DNA of 64,000 nt from Deinococcales bacterium (GCA_025352125.1 JANXTZ010000046.1:1-64000), one strand, 5' to 3'. Shown: positions 7,996 through 17,309, numbered from the stretch's first letter. A program made the numbers and translations. The notes: generated by a model from the letters alone, not told the origin.

Positions 7996-8898
7996 CTATA
8001 ACAGCGCTTCGGGTCGTTTACGTGTCCAGTACCGTATCAAACCATCTGCCGCCATCAGATACGGCGTGGCAAGTTGATAGCGGGTGTTCATGGTGCTGTC
8101 GCTGGCAGTCGAGATTTCCTGTCCCGAAAGAATTTCGATGCGTTTGGCGATCTCTTCGCGCCCACCGCCACCGCGCATCACCTCGAGCGAAAGTTGCTCG
8201 AGATCGTTGATGTTTTTCTCGAGGTTCTTCCAATGGGCTTCCAGGTCGCCAAATTCACCGTAGTGCGACACCAGAATCCGTTTTGCATTCAATTCCCGCA
8301 GCGTGTTGATGCTTTCTCGCCACGCCTCAAGGTCAATGTCGGGGGCGGGTGTTGGCGCGACCACATGACTCGAGCCTTGCAAGCGAACGCCGCCAACGTC
8401 GCCGGAAAAAATGGCATCATCAATAAAGTACGCCAGATGATGAATCGCATGTCCTGGGGTGTAAAACGCTCGAAACTCGAGTCCAGAAATATTCAGCGTC
8501 TCACCGCCCTCGAGAACGGTCAGTTGGTTTTCTGGGACGGCTTCAAACTGTCCCCACAGCACGTCCATCATCGAGCCGTAAATTCTTGTCGCCGATTCGA
8601 TCAGACGTTCGGGGCGCAACAAATGACCAGCGCCGTTTTTGTGAACGTAAACCTGCAAGCCCAATTCTCGAGCCAGTCTTCCTGCCGCGCCCGCGTGATC
8701 GAGGTGAATATGCGTCAGCAACAAATGCTTCACGTCTGACGGTTCAAAACCCAGTTTTTTGATGCCCGCATAAAGTTTCTCGAGGGTCGCGCCAGGTCCG
8801 CAATCCACCAACACATGCCCAGTCTCAGACGGAATAAAATACGCGCCGACCACGCCAGGCGTCCCCATCAACTCGAGGTCAACGGCGTGAACCTTCAT
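7996..8898 (-). CDS. MBL-fold metallo-hydrolase (copy 1)
   Basis: This 300-residue metallo-beta-lactamase-fold protein binds two metals through THIHLDHAGAAGRL (HxHxDH near residue 63), a His in YTPGHAIHHLAYF and Asp in IFSGDVGG. A further His is in LVSHYGEFGD. It resembles the glyoxalase-II-like and 'beta-lactamase-like' hydrolases with a C-terminal helical domain. ATGA overlap (8895-8898) couples it to the FAH-family gene upstream. A close paralogue lies at 25755-26630 in this window. The substrate is unknown. Confidence 0.85.
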   Translation of the reverse strand: MKVHAVDLELMGTPGVVGAYFIPSETGHVLVDCGPGATLEKLYAGIKKLGFEPSDVKHLLLTHIHLDHAGAAGRLARELGLQVYVHKNGAGHLLRPERLIESATRIYGSMMDVLWGQFEAVPENQLTVLEGGETLNISGLEFRAFYTPGHAIHHLAYFIDDAIFSGDVGGVRLQGSSHVVAPTPAPDIDLEAWRESINTLRELNAKRILVSHYGEFGDLEAHWKNLEKNINDLEQLSLEVMRGGGGREEIAKRIEILSGQEISTASDSTMNTRYQLATPYLMAADGLIRYWTRKRPEALL

Positions 8899-9647
8899 GC
8901 TTTTTCACCGATCTGTGCCTTTAGAATTCCGATGCCAGCAACTTCAACCTCGACCAGATCGCCCACGTGCAATTCGCCGACACCTTCGGGCGTGCCGGTA
9001 ATCACCACGTCCCCAGGCTCGAGTGTCATGAACTGCGAGACGTAATGAATCACAAACGCAACATCAAAAATCATTTTGTCGGTCGTGCCTTCTTGTCTGG
9101 TTACGCCGTTCACTCGGGTTTGCACCCGCGTTTTTTGCGGCTTGAGGTTGGTTTCCAAGTGTGGTCCAAACGGCAAGAATTTGTCCGCTCCCTTGGCTCT
9201 GAACCATTGCAAATCGGTTTTTTGCTTGTCTCGTGCAGTCAAATCGAGCGCACACGTCCAGCCGAGCACGTGAGAGAGCGCATCTTCATAACTGACTTTT
9301 GATGCTCGAGATTTCATGACAAGCCCAAGCTCACCTTCAAAGTGAAATGATTCTGTCCAAGACGGATAAGGCACTGTGTCGCCCGAGAAGGTCAAGGCAT
9401 TGGCAGCTTTAAAAAACAAGCCTGGTTCGGACAGCAATTTGTTGCCCAATTCTTCAATGTGCGCCACATAATTTCTGCCCACACAGACAATCTTGCTCGG
9501 GTTGGCTGGCGCAAGAAGTTTGACGCCCGAGAAACTGAGTTTCGCGCCGTGAGGCTCGAGGTTTGGGAAGGTCACGGGTTGAATGCTTTCATCCTCGAGG
9601 ATGCCCCAGTTGATTGAATCTTCAATTTGATAACGAACGATTTTCAT
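8895..9647 (-). CDS. Fumarylacetoacetate hydrolase family protein
   Basis: The 250-residue FAH-fold enzyme carries the conserved CVGRNYVAHIEELGN (oxyanion and catalytic His region), the metal ligands in FEGELGLVM (ExE) and the downstream Asp in WTCALDLTARD. GTPEGVG near the end is also typical. Family members cleave or decarboxylate beta-diketo acids such as fumarylpyruvate, oxaloacetate or homoprotocatechuate products. The exact reaction is not assignable. It is the first gene of a two-gene operon with the metallo-hydrolase. It diverges from the DUF99 gene. Confidence 0.85.
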   Translation of the reverse strand: MKIVRYQIEDSINWGILEDESIQPVTFPNLEPHGAKLSFSGVKLLAPANPSKIVCVGRNYVAHIEELGNKLLSEPGLFFKAANALTFSGDTVPYPSWTESFHFEGELGLVMKSRASKVSYEDALSHVLGWTCALDLTARDKQKTDLQWFRAKGADKFLPFGPHLETNLKPQKTRVQTRVNGVTRQEGTTDKMIFDVAFVIHYVSQFMTLEPGDVVITGTPEGVGELHVGDLVEVEVAGIGILKAQIGEKA

Positions 9648-9672
9648 TGTCCCAAAAGCTTAACACCTGACG

Positions 9673-9687
9673 TAAAATCAGGTCATG
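9673..9687 (+). promoter_or_regulatory. Leaderless-type -10 box of the DUF99 gene
   Basis: TAAAAT (9673-9678), six bases, then ATG at 9685. There is no space for a ribosome binding site. Confidence 0.6.
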
Positions 9688-10241
9688 GCACTCTCGCACA
9701 TCATCGGTTTTGATGACTTCCCGTTTTCGCGCCTCGCGGCGACATCAGCACCGTCGGCACGGTGTTTTGTGGTACTCGGCTCGAGGGTGTGCTGCGCGGT
9801 AAAATTCGCCGTGACGGGGCGAACAGCGCCAAGGAAATCGCACGGCTCGTCTCGGGTTCTAAATATGCGCCGCAAGTTCAACTGGTCATGCTGCAAGGCT
9901 TTGCGATGGCAGGTTTTAATGTGGTTGACGCACACTGGCTTTTCAAGACCCTCGAGATTCCTGTTTTGATTGTCGCACGGCGTTTTCCTGTCATGGATGG
10001 CATCCGCGAGGCGCTGTTGACCAAAGTGCGCGGCGGAAAACGCAAATGGTCACCCATCAAAAGCCTTGGCGAGATGGATGCTTGCGAGAAAGTTTTTATC
10101 CAACGCGTCGGACTTGGTTTTGAAGAGGCACGAGCGGTTTTAAGAAGCACAACCATTTACGGTCATATCCCAGAACCCTTGCGTCACGCGCACCTGATCG
10201 CGGGCGGGATTGCAACGGGGCAATCTCGAGGGCGAACTTGA
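9685..10241 (+). pseudogene. DUF99 (endonuclease dU-like) gene with a frameshift
   Basis: The first frame gives ALSHIIGFDDFPFSR, the typical DUF99 N-terminus (residues 2-16). The rest of the domain (GTVFCGTRLEGVLRGKIRRDG, VMLQGFAMAGFNVVD, PVLIVARRFP, and the terminal GQSRGR) is in the -1 frame from about 9740. The two parts join in correct family order, so a single-base loss near 9735-9745 best explains the break. A sequencing error or recoding at the T-run 9723-9726 are alternatives. DUF99 proteins are RNase H-like; one archaeal member is described as an endonuclease acting on deoxyuridine. Confidence 0.75.
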
Positions 10242-10290
10242 AGATAAAATCTCAAATTTTGCTGTTCCTCACGTCAATGTGCAAATTAAG

Positions 10291-10318
10291 TTGACAACAT
10301 AAAAATCTGTGCTACCTT
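10291..10318 (+). promoter_or_regulatory. Promoter of ssb
   Basis: TTGACA (10291-10296), 16 bases, TACCTT (10313-10318). The ssb start follows some 80 bases later, leaving a leader that contains a CTCGAG. Confidence 0.6.
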
Positions 10319-10396
10319 AATAGCAAGCACCTCGAGTGCCCGCCGAAAATAAAGTCAACCCGAAGAAATCTCGCACTGAATCAAGGAGTAACAATT

Positions 10397-11236
10397 ATGT
10401 CTCGAGGAATTAACAGCGTTTTATTGATTGGCACACTGGCACGCAATCCCGAATTGAAGTACACGCCAAAAGGGATCGCGGTGTTGGAATTCACTGTTGC
10501 CGGTGACAGCCGAAGCGTCGGCTCTGATGGGCTGGAACGCAACGTGCCGTTCTATCAGCGCAGCAGTATTTACGGCAAGAGCGCCGAAAGCTTAGCCGAA
10601 ACCCTGAAAGCCGGTGACGCCGTGCTCTTGGAGGGAACGCTCGAGTATCAAGCTTGGGAAACTGAGGACGGCGCAAAACGCTCCAAAGTTGGCGTTCGGA
10701 CCAGCCGCCTCGAGTCCCTGCAAAGCGGTTGGCGCAACGCCGCCCTCGTCACCGATGCGATTGGTGGGTTACGCCTTCCCGATGCGGTCAATGAGGTCAC
10801 GATTCTGGGCAATCTGACCAAAGATGCGGCGGCTCGAGTGACCCCAAACGGCAACAATGTCACCAACCTCAGCGTGGCGGTCAATGAAAGTTGGCGCGAC
10901 GAGAACAACGTCTGGCAGAACAAGACGCACTTTGTCGATGTCACGGTCTGGGGCGACATGGCGCAACTCTGCGCCAACCTGACCAAAGGCGAGAGTGTGC
11001 TGGTGGCAGGACGTTTGACCAACGATTCCTGGACGGACTTGCACGGACAAAAACGCAGCGCCACCAAAATCGAGGCGCAACGCATCGAAATGCTGATGCG
11101 AGCACCAAAACCAGCCGAAGCGCAGCAAGTTGCACCTGCCCCGCAACAACGCGCCATGGGAAAGAACGCACCAAAAGCCAGCCGTGGTCGGCAAGCGCCA
11201 GCTAGCAGCACCATGACCGAAGACATGCCGTTCTAG
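10397..11236 (+). CDS. ssb: Single-stranded DNA-binding protein with two OB folds
   Basis: The 279-residue protein contains two OB domains in tandem. The first covers about residues 3-110 (NSVLLIGTLARNPELKYTPKG) and the second about 126-230 (NEVTILGNLTKDAAARVTPNG, HFVDVTVWGDMAQLCANLTKGE). A flexible tail follows and ends in TEDMPF, the acidic tip that binds partner proteins. Two OB folds per chain, working as a dimer, is the Deinococcus-Thermus SSB form and is the best taxonomic marker here. AAGGAG lies 9 bases before ATG. It binds ssDNA in replication, repair and recombination. Confidence 0.96.
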   Translation: MSRGINSVLLIGTLARNPELKYTPKGIAVLEFTVAGDSRSVGSDGLERNVPFYQRSSIYGKSAESLAETLKAGDAVLLEGTLEYQAWETEDGAKRSKVGVRTSRLESLQSGWRNAALVTDAIGGLRLPDAVNEVTILGNLTKDAAARVTPNGNNVTNLSVAVNESWRDENNVWQNKTHFVDVTVWGDMAQLCANLTKGESVLVAGRLTNDSWTDLHGQKRSATKIEAQRIEMLMRAPKPAEAQQVAPAPQQRAMGKNAPKASRGRQAPASSTMTEDMPF

Positions 11237-11246
11237 AGCCAGTAAC

Positions 11247-11277
11247 AGTCCCTCGAGTTTGAAATTCTCGAGGGACT
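11247..11277 (+). terminator. ssb terminator built from two CTCGAG sites
   Basis: AGTCCCTCGAG (11247-11257) pairs with CTCGAGGGACT (11267-11277) over a 9-base loop. The downstream T-run is weak. Confidence 0.65.
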
Positions 11278-11310
11278 AAATTTAAATTTCGCACATCACG
11301 GGGTAAAACC

Positions 11311-11649
11311 ATGAGACACGCTTTTTCGCACCTGACGAGCCATGACATTGACTTTCAAATTCTTGAGCAATGTTGTGATGCGGTGAACTCGGGACGACAC
11401 GAGACTGAAGCGCAACTAAAAACTTCGCAGGCTCGAGATTCAAAAACCAGTTCGACTCGGGTTCGGATTGGTCAACCAAAACGTCGGGGCTACGTCAGCC
11501 ACTGTTGGAAATGCCAAACAACAATTTCCTCAAACTCGTGTCTGCGTTGCTCGAGGTGTCAATTGTTTCGATGTCCGAATTGTCGGCGTTGTTTGTGCCA
11601 AAAGTTGAAGATCGTGACTGTCTCGAGCGTCGTTGAAAAGCAACTTTAA
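11311..11649 (+). CDS. Hypothetical cysteine-rich protein
   Basis: The 112-residue open frame has a C-terminal half with ten cysteines arranged CWKC, then CLRCSRC, then CPNC and CLC (about residues 65-95). This suggests one or two zinc sites. The N-terminal half is hydrophilic and unremarkable. I do not recognise the family. Start choice is uncertain because no clear ribosome binding site precedes ATG 11311. It lies between the ssb terminator and a structured intergenic region on the same strand. Confidence 0.45.
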   Translation: MRHAFSHLTSHDIDFQILEQCCDAVNSGRHETEAQLKTSQARDSKTSSTRVRIGQPKRRGYVSHCWKCQTTISSNSCLRCSRCQLFRCPNCRRCLCQKLKIVTVSSVVEKQL

Positions 11650-11676
11650 AACGCGAGAACTTACAGCACCTTGCAC

Positions 11677-11816
11677 AATGTTTGACGCGAAGCGTCGAAC
11701 ATTGGCGACCAGGGGGAGTGGCAACAGACAGCGGTTTTCATAGGAGTGAAAGCGCGGAGCGCGTCAACGGATATGAAAACCGCTGTAAAAACTGGAAGAG
11801 AAATCTTCCAGTTTTT
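11677..11816. other. Three consecutive inverted repeats (possible ncRNA or palindromic element)
   Basis: Hairpin 1 is 11677-11703 (12 bp, one G-T, GAA loop). Hairpin 2 pairs 11728-11742 with 11772-11786, 15 perfect base pairs, and its loop holds a second small stem GCGC-GGA-GCGC. Hairpin 3 pairs 11787-11799 with 11804-11816, 13 perfect base pairs with A-run and T-run, a bidirectional terminator. No protein-coding frame fits. It could be a small RNA ending at hairpin 3 or an inserted palindromic repeat. Confidence 0.55.
11787..11816. terminator. Bidirectional intrinsic terminator
   Basis: AAAAACTGGAAGA pairs perfectly with TCTTCCAGTTTTT over a GAAA loop. It lies 3 bases from the end of the minus-strand gene at 11819, which it probably terminates, as well as any plus-strand transcript of the structured region. 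Confidence 0.8.
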
Positions 11817-11818
11817 GA

Positions 11819-12670
11819 TTATTGCCCTAACCGAATCCAGCGCTTGATCCAACCCAGTTTTCGGCTGTGATACGCAATTTTCAACCATTGACCGCTGTCG
11901 GTGTCACGTAGCTCGAGAATCGAGATCAAATCATTTTTGATGATGTAATTTTGGGTGATTGCACTTTCTTTGGGTGCGTTGTGCAAAAAGACTTTGGCTT
12001 GCGGAATACGACGCACTGGGGTTTGCATCGTTTCGTACTGGTAACACCTCGATTTGAGGATTCGTTTGTTTTGTTTGTAGGTCATGACCTTCCAGAGCAG
12101 GTTGTCAAGGTTTTTATTTTCAGGAAAACCTTCGAGAAACGCCATTTCGCCGCTTTGGTAGAGGTAAGGTTTGGCGCGGTAAAACCTGAAGTTTGCGCCG
12201 TACCACCTTGGACCGCTTTTGCAACTGGTAAAAATGGTTTTTGTTTTTGCCTCGAGTTGAGGATTGCACCATTCCTCACCGTTGGGGATGGGCATGATTT
12301 TGAACGTCTGGCTTGGGCGGTCAAAAGTGTAAATGTCATAAAAATAATTCACACCGCCGTAACCAGTGCCAGTTGGAATGCCAATGTCGCCAAAGCCGTC
12401 AAAGTTGAAGTCGTCCAGCAAAAGACTGCCGCGAAATTCTGTGTTGATCATTGACGAATCCACCGCAAAGGACTGCGTTTTGTTGCCGAGCCTTACCTCG
12501 AGTTTGGGGTTTTTGCCATCAAATTTAAGCCTTAAAACTTGGCGAGTTTTGCTCGAGAGTGGCACGGTGATGGTGAAGGCTTTCAATAGCGGGTAATGTT
12601 TGGGTTCACGTTGCGCGACGGCGTTAAAAACCAAACACGCGGCGAGTAGAATCAAGATTCGGGTTTTCAT
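11819..12670 (-). CDS. Exported hypothetical protein with FG-GAP-like and SH3-like regions
   Basis: This 283-residue protein starts with a clear signal peptide (KTRILILLAACLVFNAVAQ). Residues around 84-105 read DDFNFDGFGDIGIPTGTGYGG, the calcium-binding-like DxNxDG pattern seen in XAC2610/FG-GAP-type proteins. The C-terminal 70 residues (VFLHNAPKES...LISILELRDTDSGQWLKIAYHS) look like a bacterial SH3 domain. An envelope role is likely; none is specified. It is coupled by ATGA overlap to the gene upstream. Confidence 0.65.
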   Translation of the reverse strand: MKTRILILLAACLVFNAVAQREPKHYPLLKAFTITVPLSSKTRQVLRLKFDGKNPKLEVRLGNKTQSFAVDSSMINTEFRGSLLLDDFNFDGFGDIGIPTGTGYGGVNYFYDIYTFDRPSQTFKIMPIPNGEEWCNPQLEAKTKTIFTSCKSGPRWYGANFRFYRAKPYLYQSGEMAFLEGFPENKNLDNLLWKVMTYKQNKRILKSRCYQYETMQTPVRRIPQAKVFLHNAPKESAITQNYIIKNDLISILELRDTDSGQWLKIAYHSRKLGWIKRWIRLGQ

Positions 12671-13347
12671 GTTTTTCTTTTTGCCTCTAAAACCAAATTG
12701 CTCGAGTCTTCGGGTTTTCCAGACTCAGCAGGCTTTTGATTGTCAATCACGCTGTTCTCGAGCGCCAAAGGTTGCTTTGCCATCAACTTTAATCCCGAAA
12801 TCAATGCAGCCAGACTTCGCGCCCAGGGCACGCGCAAAATCACAGGCTCGAGTTTCCAGTGTCTCAAGAGCAGTAAATCGCCAGCCCCAATTTCGCTGAT
12901 CTCGAGGTGACTCCAAGTTTTGGCTTCAAAATGCGAGTTTGGCGTGTGTTTTTCACCCCGAGATTTGGGTGCGATGCCGGTCGGTTTTTCGACGCTCGAG
13001 ACACCAAGTAACAGTCTCACGCTGCTGTTTGTGATGAGGATGGCGGCTGCCCCAGCCTGTTTGAAGTCACCTCTGGACTGCAACTGATAAAAGTATGTTC
13101 CCAATCCGTGCGCCAACCAAACCTCACCATCTTTGAGCGACCAAGGATGCTGATACGGTGTTGGCGGTTTGGAGACAAAACCGATTCTCGAGATGTGCGC
13201 GTCGTTTTCTGGAAATGTTGCGCCCGTCAAAAAGTGAAAGGTGATTTGTTGTGCCAGAAGTTCATCTCGGTTGCGAGCCACAGGGTTGACGCTGTTGTTT
13301 AACGCTCGAGTCACGCTGTATTGTATCGGGTTTTTGAAGTTGCACAT
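12667..13347 (-). CDS. Hypothetical protein
   Basis: The 226-residue product is not recognised. It has no signal peptide or convincing membrane span. The middle (GLGTYFYQLQSRGDFKQAGAAAILITNSSVRLLLG) is the most ordered part and the last 30 residues are charged and probably disordered. Its stop overlaps the start of the exported gene by 4 bases, so they form an operon. The upstream region shows no clear promoter. Confidence 0.55.
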   Translation of the reverse strand: MCNFKNPIQYSVTRALNNSVNPVARNRDELLAQQITFHFLTGATFPENDAHISRIGFVSKPPTPYQHPWSLKDGEVWLAHGLGTYFYQLQSRGDFKQAGAAAILITNSSVRLLLGVSSVEKPTGIAPKSRGEKHTPNSHFEAKTWSHLEISEIGAGDLLLLRHWKLEPVILRVPWARSLAALISGLKLMAKQPLALENSVIDNQKPAESGKPEDSSNLVLEAKRKT

Positions 13348-13724
13348 TAGACCGATTTGTGTCCAAAAACCATTCCAACCCGAGCCTTCAACCCGTCACC
13401 GACATTTTGCATGGGGTTCGAGATCACCGGTAGCCACCGTTGGCTTGGGGGTTGCCAGAAAAATCCTCTGACGGTGCTCTGATTTTGTTGCGGGTGGATG
13501 AAACGGTGGGTCATGAACAGGACAACCCAATTTCCAAAATCGCTACCGAGAATGTGAGTCGTTTCAGTTTTTACTGGAGATAATTTGTATCTGAGACGAA
13601 ATACTTTATAAGATCAAAAATGCTTCAAATTGATGAAGTTTTGAACTCCAGTCTCTCATCTTTAGATTGTAGAAAAAGTTAGTATCTTGAGCGAAGTACA
13701 AAAATTCGGTTTTTGGAGGTACAA
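13348..13724. other. Intergenic region before the protease gene
   Basis: 377 bases without a convincing gene and without any CTCGAG. AT-rich stretches at 13560-13690 are the probable promoter region of the protease; no -35/-10 pair stands out. A Shine-Dalgarno GGAGG lies 5-9 bases before ATG 13725. Confidence 0.5.
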
Positions 13725-15269
13725 ATGTCGCTCAAGGGATCGTTTGTGTTTGCCGCCATTCTCGCCACGACACTCGTCGGGTGCGGGCAACCCATTGCCA
13801 CGCCAGAAGAAAGCACAGTTGCACCGCTCTACGGCACTGATTCACCAACCGCCATTCCAAACCGTTACATTGTGGTTCTCAAGAAAGGCATTGAAAATCA
13901 AAACCTGGTCGAACGAATGGCGGCAAGTAACCTTTCAGACCGCGCTCGAGCCATCGGTTTTACGCGCACCAGCCTCGAGATTGACCATGTTTACATCAGT
14001 TCTTTGACAGGTTTTTCTGCTCGGGTTCAAGACGCATCTTTAGCCAGTTTGCGCAGCGATGCAAGGGTTGAATACATCGAAGCCGACCAAACCATGAGCG
14101 CCGACACGACCCAGACGGGTGCAACCTGGGGTTTGGATCGCATCGACCAACGCGCCCTGCCGATCGACGGCAATTACACGTACACGTCAGACGGAAGCGG
14201 CGTGAACGCCTACGTGATCGACACGGGCATTCGCATCTCCCACACGCAATTTGGTGGTCGTGCCGTCTCGGGTTTTGATGCCGTCGGTGATGGCAACGGC
14301 ACGAACGACTGCAACGGTCACGGCACTCATGTTTCAGGCACGATTGGCGGCGCAACCTACGGCGTTGCCAAAAACGTCAAACTGTACGCCGTTCGCGTGC
14401 TCGATTGCGCTGGCTCAGGCACGAACTCGGGCGTGATCGCTGGCGTTGACTGGGTGACAAACAACCATGTCAGCCCAGCCGTCGCCAACATGAGCCTCGG
14501 CGGCGGAGCATCGAGTGCGCTTGACAATGCAGTGCAAAACTCGATTGCCTCTGGCGTGTTTTACGGTATCGCCGCCGGCAACAGCAACGTTGACGCTTGC
14601 AGCACCTCACCCGCTCGGGTGGCAACTGCCACCACAGTCGGTTCGACCACCAGCAGCGACGCACGCTCGAGCTTCTCGAATTACGGCACCTGCGTCGATG
14701 TCTTTGCGCCAGGCTCGAGCATCACATCCTCTTGGAACACCAATGACACTGCCACCAACACGATTTCTGGCACGAGCATGGCGACCCCGCACGTGGTCGG
14801 TGTGGCAGCCCTGTACTTGCAGGGCAACCCAAGCGCCAGCGCCGCCGCCGTTGGAAGCGCCATCACCAGCACCGCCACCACCAACGCCATCTCGAGCGTC
14901 GGCGCTGGATCGCCAAACCGTCTGTTGTACTCGCCACTCACGGGCGGCGGCAACCCACCACCGCCAACGGGCACAACCTACACTGGAATGCTCTCGGGTA
15001 CGGGCGTGAACTCGTACCAGCCAAGCTCGAGCGGCTTCACGATCTCTGCCGCGACCAATTTGAAGGGGCAACTTTCGGGTCCTGGTGGTGTTGACTTTGA
15101 CTTGTACCTGCAAAAACGCAGCACATCAGGCTCTTGGAGCAGCGTCTCGAGTTCACTCGGTTCAACCGCCAGTGAAAGCATCACCTACTCTGCCGCCGCA
15201 GGCACGTACCGTTGGCGCGTTTACGCATACAGCGGTTCGGGCAGTTACACGCTCATTGCGACTCCATAA
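13725..15269 (+). CDS. Subtilisin-family serine protease (aqualysin I-like), lipoprotein type
   Basis: The 514-residue protein has a lipobox LVGC (Cys20), an inhibitor-I9 propeptide (about 45-125) and a proteinase-K-type S8 domain (about 133-410). Catalytic residues are Asp166 (VIDTGI), His199 ([10 protein letters not shown]) and Ser351 ([10 protein letters not shown]). A Thr-rich linker leads to a C-terminal PPC-like beta domain (about 425-514). The catalytic part closely follows aqualysin I of Thermus ([26 protein letters not shown]). GGAGG before ATG 13725 fixes the start. The product is presumably exported, possibly lipid-anchored, and autoprocessed. Confidence 0.93.
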   Translation: MSLKGSFVFAAILATTLVGCGQPIATPEESTVAPLYGTDSPTAIPNRYIVVLKKGIENQNLVERMAASNLSDRARAIGFTRTSLEIDHVYISSLTGFSARVQDASLASLRSDARVEYIEADQTMSADTTQTGATWGLDRIDQRALPIDGNYTYTSDGSGVNAYVIDTGIRISHTQFGGRAVSGFDAVGDGNGTNDCNGHGTHVSGTIGGATYGVAKNVKLYAVRVLDCAGSGTNSGVIAGVDWVTNNHVSPAVANMSLGGGASSALDNAVQNSIASGVFYGIAAGNSNVDACSTSPARVATATTVGSTTSSDARSSFSNYGTCVDVFAPGSSITSSWNTNDTATNTISGTSMATPHVVGVAALYLQGNPSASAAAVGSAITSTATTNAISSVGAGSPNRLLYSPLTGGGNPPPPTGTTYTGMLSGTGVNSYQPSSSGFTISAATNLKGQLSGPGGVDFDLYLQKRSTSGSWSSVSSSLGSTASESITYSAAAGTYRWRVYAYSGSGSYTLIATP

Positions 15270-15286
15270 TTTTATAAATCATCTCG

Positions 15287-15314
15287 AGCGGACAGTTTAA
15301 AACTGTCCGCTTTT
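15287..15314 (+). terminator. Protease gene terminator
   Basis: AGCGGACAGTTT (15287-15298) pairs with AAACTGTCCGCT (15300-15311), followed by TTTT. Confidence 0.85.
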
Positions 15315-15361
15315 GTCTTGCCCTTTGGAATCCAACCCTGGCAAGATATACTCGAGCTTGT

Positions 15362-17239
15362 ATGCTTGCCGGACTCACAACTGTCGATAAATTTTATGGC
15401 TCACAACTCGTGCTCGAGAATGTGAACTTCGCGGTCAATCCAGGCGACAGGATCGCGCTGGTCGGACGCAACGGTGCGGGCAAAAGCACGATCATCAAAC
15501 TGCTGGCAGGACTCGAGGAACCCAACGGTGGCAAGGTCGTGCTCGCGCCAGGGTTGTCCATCCGAATGCTCGCCCAAGACCCAGTGTTTATTGAAACCAG
15601 CACGATTCGCAGCATTGTCGAGGGTGCATTCATCGAGCTGGACGCCATCGAATCTGAGATGAAAGCCCTCGAGCCGCACCTCGAAGACATGAGGGTGCTC
15701 GAGAAATACCATGAACTCGAGGAGCATTACCAGTTGCGTGGCGGTTACGCCAAAAACTCGAGGCGCGACATTGTGCTCTCGAGCCTTGGGTTCACTGGAC
15801 GCGAGGATGAATTCACCAACCGTTTGAGCGGCGGAGAGCGCACGCGTTTGGGCTTGGCGCAAATATTGGTCGCCCAACCCGAGCTTCTACTGCTCGATGA
15901 GCCAACCAATCACCTCGACATTGTGATGCTCGAGTGGCTGGAAGGATTCTTGAAAAATTATCCTGGCGCGGTTTTGATTGTCTCGCACGACCGCGCTTTC
16001 TTGGACAACGTCGCCACAGAAACCACTTTGGTCACGCGGGCAATGGTGCGCCGTTATCCTGGCAATTACTCGACCTACAAAATTGCCCGCGACGCCGAAC
16101 TCGAGATTCTGGCAAACACCCATGAGAACGAGAAAAAGGAACTCGGGCGTTTGGAAGCCATGACCGCCCAAATGAAAATTTGGGGCGGACGCAACGAAAA
16201 AAATGCGATTCGCGCCCGCAGTATGCAAAAACGCGTTGAGCGTTACGAAACCGACATGGTGGATGCGCCGCCGCCAGGCGAGAAAACGGCTCGAGTCGCG
16301 TTTCCGTGCGGCGAATCGAGCGAGATTGTGTTGCAGGCAAGTTATATTTCAAAATCCTTCGGCGGACGCCAACTGTTTAAAGACCTCGATTTTACGGTCA
16401 GACGCGGCGAACGTATTGCCGTGCTCGGAAGGAACGGCGCGGGCAAATCCACGCTCGTCAAAACCATGCTCGGCATGATGGCATCCGACAACGCTCGCGG
16501 ATCACAGCGTTTAGGCTCGAGGGTCAAAGTCGGCTATTACGACCAGCAATTGCGCGGCGTTGACCCGAACAACACGTTGTTCAAAGAGGTCAAAGAATAC
16601 TTTGAATCCGACCAGCAGGTGCACGACATTCTGGGTGCGTACACTTTTCCTTACGACGCGCAGTACAAACTCGTCTCGAACTTGAGCGGCGGCGAACGCG
16701 CAAGGCTCGCGCTTTTAAAACTTTCCCTAGAGAAGGACAACCTGTTGGTGCTCGACGAACCGACCAATCACCTCGACATGGAAATGCTCGAGAGTTTGGA
16801 AAAAGCGCTGCTCAAGTTTGAAGGTACACTGATCATGGTTTCGCACGACAGGCGCTTTATTGAAAACCTGGCAAATCAAATCTGGTTGCTCGAGGAGGGC
16901 GAATTTTACAGCTACCCTGGAGGAGCGCAGTATTTCAAGGAAAAACACAAACCCAAAGTGATTGAAGCAAACGAAGAAAAAGTGCTTGCACCCGTCAAAC
17001 CATCACCCAAACGTGTGAACGCCTGGAAATTAAACGCAGAAATCAAAGAACTCGAGAAACGAATTTTTCAACTCGAGACTGAACAAAGCAATATCACCGC
17101 AGAACTTGGCAGTCCAACCGCGCAAACAGATTTTGCCGTGCTGGGCAGACGCGCCGATGAAATCGACGCGGAGCTTCTCGAGATCATGGCGAAATGGGAA
17201 GGCAACTCGAGTTTGTTGGAAGCGGCGAACAGCAAATAG
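15362..17239 (+). CDS. ABC-F family ATPase
   Basis: The 625-residue protein has two ABC domains and no membrane segments. Domain 1 has Walker A GRNGAGKST (about 36), signature LSGGERTRL and Walker B LLLLDEPTNHLD. Domain 2 has GRNGAGKST (about 354), LSGGERARL and LLVLDEPTNHLD. The linker is charged, and a C-terminal coiled coil (about 560-620; IKELEKRIFQLETEQ) is of the Uup/YfmR kind. ABC-F proteins act on the ribosome in translation quality control or antibiotic protection. A TATACT box lies 9 bases before ATG. The last 66 bases are duplicated at 18050-18115. Confidence 0.92.
   Translation: MLAGLTTVDKFYGSQLVLENVNFAVNPGDRIALVGRNGAGKSTIIKLLAGLEEPNGGKVVLAPGLSIRMLAQDPVFIETSTIRSIVEGAFIELDAIESEMKALEPHLEDMRVLEKYHELEEHYQLRGGYAKNSRRDIVLSSLGFTGREDEFTNRLSGGERTRLGLAQILVAQPELLLLDEPTNHLDIVMLEWLEGFLKNYPGAVLIVSHDRAFLDNVATETTLVTRAMVRRYPGNYSTYKIARDAELEILANTHENEKKELGRLEAMTAQMKIWGGRNEKNAIRARSMQKRVERYETDMVDAPPPGEKTARVAFPCGESSEIVLQASYISKSFGGRQLFKDLDFTVRRGERIAVLGRNGAGKSTLVKTMLGMMASDNARGSQRLGSRVKVGYYDQQLRGVDPNNTLFKEVKEYFESDQQVHDILGAYTFPYDAQYKLVSNLSGGERARLALLKLSLEKDNLLVLDEPTNHLDMEMLESLEKALLKFEGTLIMVSHDRRFIENLANQIWLLEEGEFYSYPGGAQYFKEKHKPKVIEANEEKVLAPVKPSPKRVNAWKLNAEIKELEKRIFQLETEQSNITAELGSPTAQTDFAVLGRRADEIDAELLEIMAKWEGNSSLLEAANSK
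17174..17239 (+). repeat. 3' end of ABC-F gene, copy 1 (in gene)
   Basis: This 66-bp segment, including the stop codon, recurs at 18050-18115 in the same orientation with four mismatches. Confidence 0.92.
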
Positions 17240-17309
17240 TTTGTAGGGGTGCTGTCTCAAAATTCAAAAATTGTGGTGTTGTAGCAATGTGACTTGGTTA
17301 TGGAAACCC

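Noticed and set aside
13996..15113. Several long antisense open frames in the protease gene
   Set aside because: They mirror the Ser/Gly/Thr-rich coding sequence and are explained by its codon composition.
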